Shown here piece by piece: positions 22,542-28,159 of a stretch of DNA of 28,159 nt. Under the pieces are notes generated by a model. The model was given only the letters and a program-made list of their open reading frames with translations. It did not search any database and was not told where the DNA came from. The position numbers and the translations under genes are program-made. Each line of letters opens with the position of its first letter. Positions within the stretch are counted from its first letter, which is position 1. This DNA comes from a virus. Location: positions 1 through 28,159 of IMG/VR virus record IMGVR_UViG_3300028607_001047; one strand, given 5' to 3'.

Positions 22542-25500
22542 TTAGTGGGTTGTAACTGCTTTCAACAAATTGACTTCGGCTGAAAGTTCTTGAACGGCCT
22601 TAACTAGCATAGGAACTAGCTTTCCGTAAGATGCTTCTAGCCTGTCTGGATTGCTCTTTAGTACGAGGTTCAGATAGTCTTCAGCATCCGCATTGATTTG
22701 AGCCTCGTCTAAATCTTGGGCGATAAAGCCAATCTCTTTGACGCCCTTCTTAGCGCCATCACGCATGTCCCAGACGAATTTGACGGGCTTCAGGTCGTTA
22801 ATGAAGTCCAGACCGACTGGCAGTTCCTCGATGTCCTTTTTATCCCGCTCATCTGACAGAGAGGATATGGTCTGAACTTGGCAACGGATGGCTGAGATAC
22901 TGCTGTTGCCAAATGTGATTTCATTGGATGCCGTGGCTGACGATGGATCAGCGCCGTTGCCCAAAGTTGTATTATTGTTCCCTGTTGTAGTTAGATAACC
23001 AGCACCATAACCAACGGCAGTATTAGCTAAACCCGTTGTATTAGACTTTAAAGATTGCTGGCCCAAGGCAGTATTGTTACTACCTGATGTATTTTCATAC
23101 ATGGCCATTCTACCAACAACAGTATTAAAGTTACCTGCTGTACTTTTAAATAAACTCTCTCTACCTAGAGAAACATTATACTGGCCATTTATATTAGCTT
23201 TAAGAGCGTGCTGACCTACCGCAATATTTTCGCTACCTGTCGTATTGGCTTGTAAAGCCTTAAAACCAAGAGCAACATTATTAGAGCCTGTTGTGTTGGC
23301 CTCAAGCGAATTAGCCCCAGCCGCTGTGTTGTATGAACCAATGGTGTTGGCTAGAAGCGCCCAACCCCCAGTCGCTGAGTTTTTTGTACCAGTAGTGTTA
23401 GCTTTAAGCGATTCAAACCCAGCCGCTACGTTGTCCGACCCAGTGGTGTTGTATCGAAGCGCATAAACCCCATTCGCTGAGTTGTGCGCACCAGTGGTGT
23501 TGGCATAAAGCGAACTCCCCCCAGTTGCTGTGTTACTCCAACCAGTGGTGTTGGAGTAAAGCGCATAATGCCCTAGAGCCGTGTTGACATCGGCAGTAGT
23601 ATTTGCAGATAATGCAAAATCGCCAAACGCGACATTGTTATCCCCGGCAGTATTGGCATCAAGAGCATAAGCGCCCATGGCTGTGTTGCTTGCGCCAGTG
23701 GTGTTGGCCTCAAGCGAATTAGCCCCAGTCGCTGAGTTGTTTGAACCACTGGTGTTGCTAAAGAGCGCGCTTTTCCCAGTCGCTGTGTTGCTTGCGCCAG
23801 CGGTGTTGTTATGAAGCGAAGAATCCCCAGTCGCTGTGTTGTACCAACCAGTGATGTTGTTAAAAAGCGCAGAATTGCCAGTCGCTGTGTTGTATGAAGC
23901 AGTGGTGTTGTTTCGAAGCGATCGATACCCAATAGCAGTGTTATACCAACCAGTGGTGTTGCTATAAAGCGATTGATACCCAGTCGCTGCGTTCGATGTA
24001 CCAGTGGTGTTGTTTCGAAGCGAATTAGCTCCAGTCGCTGAGTTGTATGAAGCAGTGGTGTTGGCTAGAAGCGCATAAGACCCAAATGCTGAGTTGTTTG
24101 AACCAGTGGTGTTGCTATTTAAAGCCTGTACACCTAAAGCAGTATTATTACTGGCTGTCGCGTTGGAATATAAAGAGTGATCGCCTATAGCAACATTATT
24201 AGAACCAGTTGTATTATTCCTTAAAGAGTCGTGCCCCATAGAAGCATTATAGCTACCCGTCGTATTAGCGTATAAAGCATAGCCCACAGCCATATTACGA
24301 ACGCCTGTAGTGTTATACCTTAAAGAGTACGCCCCCACAGCAGCGTTATGAGTGCCTGTCGTGTTATCAAATAAAGAGAAGTACCCCAAACCAGTATTGT
24401 TACTTACCGTAGTTTTATATAAAGCCGCCTCTCCTACGGCGGTATTACTACCTCCTGTCGCATTAAGTCGTAAAGCATTGCTGCCGACAGCAGTGTTGTA
24501 ATGGGCCGTCGTATTGCTATATGAAGCAGCAATCCCTATGGCAGTATTCTTAGTGCCTGTCGTATTATATCTTAGAGCGTCTCTCCCTGCGGCAACATTA
24601 CTGCTACCCGTTGTATTGTTCTTTAGGGCTTCGTAACCCACAGAACTGTTATCCTGACCAGTTGTATTAGCGTTTAAGGCTTGTTGCCCCACGGCGACAC
24701 TGTAACTGGCTGTAGTATTGCTAGCCATAGCCAATCTGCCGATGGCAACATTATAAGTACCTACCGTGTTACTTTCTAAAGCACTATAGCCTAAAGCAAC
24801 ATTGTAACCGCCTGTCGTATTATCATAGAGAGTTTTATAGCCAACAGCTATGTTACCAACACCTGTTGTGCTTCCAGACATAGCTAAATAGCCTACAGAA
24901 GTATTATTGTAGCCTGTTGTATTGGAGAGTAGGCTGTTATTACCGGCAGCAACATTACCATACCCCGATGAATTACCTTCTAGAGTTCTGTAACCCAAAC
25001 CAACATTCTGGTTACCAGTTGTATTATTCCTTAAAGAATAATAACCAAGAGCAGTACTACTGCCGCCTGTCGTGTTATATCTTAAAGAGTTATAGCCTAC
25101 GGCGGCATTATTTGCGCCCGTTGTATTCTTATTTAAAGCGTTTATCCCAATGCTAACATTTTTATTTCCGGTTGTGTTCTCATGCAAAGCCCCGCCACCT
25201 ATAGCAACATTATCACTACCTGAAATATTGTAATATAAAGCCATTCTGCCAGTAGCAACATTTCCGCCACCGGTAGTATTGAGGAATAAAGATTTATCAC
25301 CAACAGCAGTGTTAGAACCGCCTGTCGTATTATCTTTTAAGGCTTCATTGCCTATAGCAGTATTGTTGGTGCCTGTTGTATTGTCCTCTAAAGATTTATA
25401 ACCAGTAGCAGTATTTCGTTCGCCTGTAGTGTTCGACCTTAAAGCAGAACCTCCTATAGCAACGGTATAATTAACCGTCGTATTAGATTTTAGGGCCTGA

Positions 25501-27425
25501 TAACCTAGCGCAACATTCCTATAACCCGTTGTATTAGAATTTAGTGCAGCGCTCCCTATAGCAACATTTCTATAGCCCGTTGTATTATCCTCTAAAGAAC
25601 CACTTCCTGTAGCAATGTTGCTATAACCTGTCGTATTGTTTTTTAACGCATATTGTCCAATAGCGTAATTGGTGCCACCTGTTACATTGAATCTCATAGA
25701 CTCAGTGCCTATAGCAATGTTACCAGAACCAGATGTATTATCTGCTAAAGTTAGTGGGCCTATGGCAATGTTATCACTAGCGGTATTATTGAGCAAAGCT
25801 ACTCTACCAATAGCAACATTGGAATGGCCTATTACATTAGCGTTTAGGGCCTGTTTGCCTATAGCGACATTGTATTGCCCTGTTGTGTTATATTTTAAAG
25901 CAGAGTGACCTACAGCAACATTATCAAAACCACCTGCATTGTTCTGTAAAGATAATTTACCTACGGCGACATTACCATAACCTGTCGTGTTATATTTTAA
26001 GGCTAAATAACCTACCGCAACATTACCTCCAACTGTAGTGGCGCTGTACAATGCTTCATATCCAATAGCAACATTATCACGAGATGTCGTATTGGCGTAT
26101 AAAGCACTCCGGCCTACGGCAGTATTCCAATTACCTGTCGTATTGTTATATAAAGTCTCTCTACCTACGGCGACATTATCGCCTCCGGTTGTATTATATC
26201 GTAACGCACTCTGACCTACGGCGGCATTGTAATTACCTGTCGTATTGGAATATGAAGCGCCGTCGCCTATAGCAGTGTTGTGAGTGCCCGTGGTGTTAGC
26301 TGTTAATGCATAAGCACCAACGGCAACATTATTGCCTGTTATCGTATTATATAAAGCACTTTTACCGATAGCGGTATTACTAGAAGAAGTTGTAGCAGAG
26401 TAAAGAGCGGTATAACCAACGGCAACATTGTTATCCGACGTTGTACTGCTGTATAAAGCAGATTTACCTATAGCTACATTGTTATACCCTGTGGTGTGAA
26501 CTCTTAAAGTGCCGTAGCCTACAGCGGTATTGTCAATGCCCGTTGTATTATCTTTTAGAGCTTCTCTACCTACAGCAGTATTCCTATTCCCTGTCGTATT
26601 GTAGTATAAAGCCATTCGGCCTACGGCAGTATTGCTATTCCCTGTAGTGATCGCTGTGCCAGCTTCGTCACCAATTGCCACGTTGTAGTTGCCACCAGAT
26701 ACAATGGAAGCACCGGCACCATCACCCAGCGTGAGATTTTTCGTACCAGCCGAGTTTGTCTTGAGTGTGGCGTTTGTGCCCGTTGCGCCAAGGGTGAGAG
26801 TTGTGAATGAGCCAGCAGCGGGTGTAGTGCCACCGATACTCGCGCCGTCTACCGTGCCGCCGGTAATCACAACCGCGCTTGCCGCCTGTGATGCGATGGT
26901 GCCGGCGTCTGAAATTGTCGCTAGGATCTGCGTGCCAGTGTGATTGGCGCGCGCCAGGAGCGTCGCGTTCGTACTGTTTGCGGTGGCCCCGTTCGCAACA
27001 TTCAGGATCGTCCTCACTTCTACCGCCGTCAGTGCCGCCGTATTGCCGGTAGATTTCCGGCCAACAATCGTCGATGCACCGATGGTTAGCGGCAGCGGCG
27101 TGTTGTTGGCCGCCGCTGCCAAAATCGTATTGGCGCTGAAGTCGGTTTCCATTACCGCGCCGGCGGCGTTTACATTGGCCGTGCCGGTAACGTCCCCCAT
27201 GAGATTCAAGGACGCGGCGGTGAACGCATCTACATGAACCGTGGCGTTCTTTAGCAGACCGTCATCGCGCTGGATCAGAGCAAGGCTCGTCCTGATCTGG
27301 TCTGTCGTCGTGACAAGGGCGTTTAATTCGGTGTCCAGATCCACGCCAGTGTGCGGCAGGGCCGGGAAACTCGACGAAAACGTGGTGAAGTCCGCTTGGC
27401 GGATATATGCGACTGGTTGGGTCAT
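22542..27425 (-). CDS. Tail fibre/spike with 74 17-residue repeats and C-terminal S74 chaperone (1627 aa)
   Basis: A 1627-residue fibre from the ATG at 27425; a TTG at 27452 would add nine residues. Residues 1-65 resemble the virion-anchoring N-terminus of podophage fibres (LDTELNALVTTTDQIRTSL, then ALIQRDDGLLKNATVHVD). Residues 66-247 are a Gly/Thr/Ala-rich linker. Residues 248-1501 are 74 tandem units of about 17 residues, consensus N-T/V-A-V/I-G-x-x-A/S-L-x-x-N-T-T-G-x-x, similar to the head repeats of YadA-like adhesins and expected to form a trimeric beta-roll. From S1524 (SDERDKKDIEELP) comes a Peptidase_S74 intramolecular chaperone with its Ser-Asp dyad, expected to cut itself off as a 104-residue piece after trimer folding. 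The fibre would recognise the host surface. It is the first gene of the leftward operon, and no Shine-Dalgarno is evident. Confidence 0.92.
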   Translation of the reverse strand: MTQPVAYIRQADFTTFSSSFPALPHTGVDLDTELNALVTTTDQIRTSLALIQRDDGLLKNATVHVDAFTAASLNLMGDVTGTANVNAAGAVMETDFSANTILAAAANNTPLPLTIGASTIVGRKSTGNTAALTAVEVRTILNVANGATANSTNATLLARANHTGTQILATISDAGTIASQAASAVVITGGTVDGASIGGTTPAAGSFTTLTLGATGTNATLKTNSAGTKNLTLGDGAGASIVSGGNYNVAIGDEAGTAITTGNSNTAVGRMALYYNTTGNRNTAVGREALKDNTTGIDNTAVGYGTLRVHTTGYNNVAIGKSALYSSTTSDNNVAVGYTALYSATTSSSNTAIGKSALYNTITGNNVAVGAYALTANTTGTHNTAIGDGASYSNTTGNYNAAVGQSALRYNTTGGDNVAVGRETLYNNTTGNWNTAVGRSALYANTTSRDNVAIGYEALYSATTVGGNVAVGYLALKYNTTGYGNVAVGKLSLQNNAGGFDNVAVGHSALKYNTTGQYNVAIGKQALNANVIGHSNVAIGRVALLNNTASDNIAIGPLTLADNTSGSGNIAIGTESMRFNVTGGTNYAIGQYALKNNTTGYSNIATGSGSLEDNTTGYRNVAIGSAALNSNTTGYRNVALGYQALKSNTTVNYTVAIGGSALRSNTTGERNTATGYKSLEDNTTGTNNTAIGNEALKDNTTGGSNTAVGDKSLFLNTTGGGNVATGRMALYYNISGSDNVAIGGGALHENTTGNKNVSIGINALNKNTTGANNAAVGYNSLRYNTTGGSSTALGYYSLRNNTTGNQNVGLGYRTLEGNSSGYGNVAAGNNSLLSNTTGYNNTSVGYLAMSGSTTGVGNIAVGYKTLYDNTTGGYNVALGYSALESNTVGTYNVAIGRLAMASNTTASYSVAVGQQALNANTTGQDNSSVGYEALKNNTTGSSNVAAGRDALRYNTTGTKNTAIGIAASYSNTTAHYNTAVGSNALRLNATGGSNTAVGEAALYKTTVSNNTGLGYFSLFDNTTGTHNAAVGAYSLRYNTTGVRNMAVGYALYANTTGSYNASMGHDSLRNNTTGSNNVAIGDHSLYSNATASNNTALGVQALNSNTTGSNNSAFGSYALLANTTASYNSATGANSLRNNTTGTSNAATGYQSLYSNTTGWYNTAIGYRSLRNNTTASYNTATGNSALFNNITGWYNTATGDSSLHNNTAGASNTATGKSALFSNTSGSNNSATGANSLEANTTGASNTAMGAYALDANTAGDNNVAFGDFALSANTTADVNTALGHYALYSNTTGWSNTATGGSSLYANTTGAHNSANGVYALRYNTTGSDNVAAGFESLKANTTGTKNSATGGWALLANTIGSYNTAAGANSLEANTTGSNNVALGFKALQANTTGSENIAVGQHALKANINGQYNVSLGRESLFKSTAGNFNTVVGRMAMYENTSGSNNTALGQQSLKSNTTGLANTAVGYGAGYLTTTGNNNTTLGNGADPSSATASNEITFGNSSISAIRCQVQTISSLSDERDKKDIEELPVGLDFINDLKPVKFVWDMRDGAKKGVKEIGFIAQDLDEAQINADAEDYLNLVLKSNPDRLEASYGKLVPMLVKAVQELSAEVNLLKAVTTH
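22923..26684 (-). repeat. 51-bp coding repeat array of the tail fibre (74 units)
   Basis: I counted 74 consecutive units: 70 of 51 bp and four of 48 bp (units 7, 18, 45 and 48 lack one residue). The total (1254 codons) fits exactly between residue 248 and the S74 linker. Most units use AT-rich codons (AATACGACAGG type), but the stretches about 23290-23570 and 23670-24110 use CAACACCACTGG-type codons and are far more alike, which suggests recent local expansion. Copies at 23305 and 24019 are 714 bp apart (14 units) and share 51 of 56 bases. Confidence 0.9.
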
Positions 27426-27501
27426 GCCGGGATGTATAGCAAAATATTTCAATGTTGGCTATAGTCGGCATACAAGACAATCAGATTGAAGGGAATACGT
27501 T
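27426..27501. promoter_or_regulatory. Divergent promoter region between fibre operon and lysis cassette
   Basis: This 76-bp gap separates the leftward late operon from the rightward lysis genes. Leftward: TATACA (27438-27433) with a weak TAGCCA 17 bp before it, ending 7 nt before the fibre ATG. Rightward: TATAGT (27460-27465) with a weak TAGCAA 17 bp before it and a leader of about 30 nt holding the holin Shine-Dalgarno AAGGGA. The -35 boxes are poor, so a phage-encoded or alternative factor could be used. Confidence 0.45.
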
Positions 27502-27693
27502 ATGGAATTTATCACTTCTGCACTTGAGGATTTTCCCGTCTGGCTCCAGGCCGTCCTGGCTGTTGTCACGGCGGCAACCGCGATTACCGCTCTGACGCCA
27601 ACCACGGTGGACGACAAGGCGATTGGTTGGCTGCTCAAGATACTCAACGTGCTGGCCGGCAACATCGGCAAAAACCGCAACAAGGATGCGTAA
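27502..27693 (+). CDS. Probable holin (63 aa)
   Basis: A 63-residue protein with a strong transmembrane helix at about residues 13-33 ([19 protein letters not shown]), a [13 protein letters not shown] segment, a second moderately hydrophobic helix ([13 protein letters not shown]) and a basic Asn/Lys C-terminus (KNRNKDA). This matches a family of short phage holins ending in a similar Lys/Asn motif. It would permeabilise the inner membrane and let the cytoplasmic SleB hydrolase reach the wall. It is the first gene of the rightward cassette, with AAGGGA 8-9 nt before the ATG, and it overlaps the i-spanin start as TAATG. Confidence 0.75.
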   Translation: MEFITSALEDFPVWLQAVLAVVTAATAITALTPTTVDDKAIGWLLKILNVLAGNIGKNRNKDA

Positions 27694-27896
27694 TGTGGGC
27701 TCTCCTCGGCTGGCTCCAGGCCATCGCGAAGCTAGGCAACTGGATCAGTCGCTATGTCGAGCGGGCGGGGATGCGGCGTGATGGCCGCAATGCTCAAATC
27801 GTCGATAGTCTCAAGGTCCGCAAGCGCCGCCGCCGCAGGGCTGCTGCTGCTGTCCCTATCCGCATGTCTGATGACCCCCAAAATCGGGATCGTTGA
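27693..27896 (+). CDS. Probable inner-membrane spanin subunit (Rz-like, 67 aa)
   Basis: A 67-residue protein starting at the TAATG overlap with the holin. It has a hydrophobic or amphipathic N-terminal helix ([18 protein letters not shown]), a charged central helix, a run of five or more arginines, and the ending MSDDPQNRDR, a common ending of short Rz-like phage proteins. The o-spanin gene is nested in another frame within its 3' half, the diagnostic Rz/Rz1 arrangement. It is short for an i-spanin and the membrane anchor is weak, so the call rests partly on this nesting. The inferred role is to fuse inner and outer membranes together with its partner at the final lysis step. Confidence 0.65.
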   Translation: MWALLGWLQAIAKLGNWISRYVERAGMRRDGRNAQIVDSLKVRKRRRRRAAAAVPIRMSDDPQNRDR

Positions 27897-28047
27897 CGAC
27901 TGTGATATATTTTCCACAATTACCTACTCCGCCAGCCTGGACACAGCCGAAACCGTGAGTCAGGTGCGGCGGCATAATGCACGGTATCTGGCGCTGTGTG
28001 GTTCGAAAAGCGCGACGGTCTTAAATCTTAGCAATGCTATTTTATAA
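27781..28047 (+). CDS. Outer-membrane spanin lipoprotein (Rz1-like, 88 aa)
   Basis: An 88-residue lipoprotein nested out of frame in the i-spanin gene. It has a signal sequence (hydrophobic run AAAAGLLLLSLSA) with a lipobox LSAC, so Cys29 would be lipidated and the mature protein has 60 residues. The mature part contains CDIFSTITYSASLDTAETV and QVRRHNARYLALC, which resemble a widespread type of small phage lipoprotein (W/YS-x-x-DT-x-x-TV-x-Q-x-R-x-HN). Two further cysteines may form a disulfide. The ATG at 27781 is chosen; an ATG three codons later and an upstream start at 27754 are possible. The gene extends 151 bp beyond the i-spanin stop. It should act at the outer membrane in lysis. Confidence 0.8.
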   Translation: MAAMLKSSIVSRSASAAAAGLLLLSLSACLMTPKIGIVDDCDIFSTITYSASLDTAETVSQVRRHNARYLALCGSKSATVLNLSNAIL

Positions 28048-28159
28048 TCGTGTTCATCTTGCTCTTGATCCTAATGCGCCCGCGCCGGCCAGAGTAAAAG
28101 CAGCAACCTATCTGGTCGATCTGTCTGGATTAAAAGATAGCGGAAATAAGACATTAGGC
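28034..28159 (+). CDS. Partial ORF at the right edge, unknown (at least 42 aa)
   Basis: An open frame starts with an ATG overlapping the end of the o-spanin gene by 14 bp and runs off the window. The visible 42 residues include NRVHLALDPNAPAPARVKAA and YLVDLSGLKD. The ARVKAATYLVDLSGL helix resembles a segment seen in some phage small terminases, and T7-like genomes place the small terminase beside the lysis genes, but the match is too short to claim. It is probably translationally coupled to the o-spanin gene. Confidence 0.5.
   Translation, partial: MLFYNRVHLALDPNAPAPARVKAATYLVDLSGLKDSGNKTLG

Noticed and set aside
22923-26684. CRISPR-like or diversity-generating repeat array
   Set aside because: The repeats are contiguous 51-bp coding units without spacers, and no reverse transcriptase, template repeat or cas gene is in the window.

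Overview
The window is part of a double-stranded DNA phage or prophage genome with a T7-like (podovirus-type) virion plan. The main evidence is a nearly unbroken leftward (minus-strand) block that reads, in transcription order: very long tail fibre with an S74 chaperone, three small proteins, large terminase, portal, scaffold, major capsid protein, a 137-aa head-region protein, tail-tube adaptor (gp11-like), tail nozzle (gp12-like, in two ORFs), GNAT-fold protein (gp13-like), two small internal virion proteins, a 575-aa repeat protein, a 2050-aa ejection protein, a 145-aa protein, a SleB-type cell-wall hydrolase, a Cys-rich mini-protein and an MT-A70 DNA/RNA adenine methyltransferase. No integrase, repressor, polymerase or tRNA is visible. 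The host is probably a Gram-negative bacterium, because a nested spanin pair with an outer-membrane lipoprotein is present. GC-rich, Ala/Arg/Asp-rich codons and the spanin and holin types suggest an alphaproteobacterium; this is inference.

Layout. 23-2268: distal end of the leftward operon (methyltransferase, zinc-ribbon-like protein, endolysin, small protein). 2272-12040: internal/ejection proteins. 12027-15669: tail tube and head completion. 15741-21666: capsid, scaffold, portal, terminase. 21671-22526: three small proteins. 22542-27425: tail fibre, mostly 74 units of a 17-residue repeat. 27426-27501: divergent intergenic region. 27502-28159: rightward lysis cassette (holin, i-spanin, nested o-spanin) followed by an ORF that runs off the right edge.

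Organisation. Genes are packed with 0-5 bp gaps or with TAATG/ATGA start-stop overlaps, so translational coupling is probably the main expression mode. The few real gaps hold signals: a UUCG-capped hairpin after the capsid gene, a 94-bp leader before the scaffold, a promoter-like element filling the 33-bp gap before the hydrolase, and the divergent region at 27.45 kb. Two genes without a good Shine-Dalgarno (hydrolase and tail fibre) each have a TATA-like -10 box exactly 7 nt before the ATG, which would give nearly leaderless mRNAs.

The most unusual points are the DUF6378-SleB fusion with a strong internal start for the free hydrolase, the tail nozzle divided by an ATGA junction, the hendecad-repeat virion protein, and the fibre repeat array, which contains blocks with different synonymous codons. 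I found no clear evidence for a wholly new defence or mobile system in this window.
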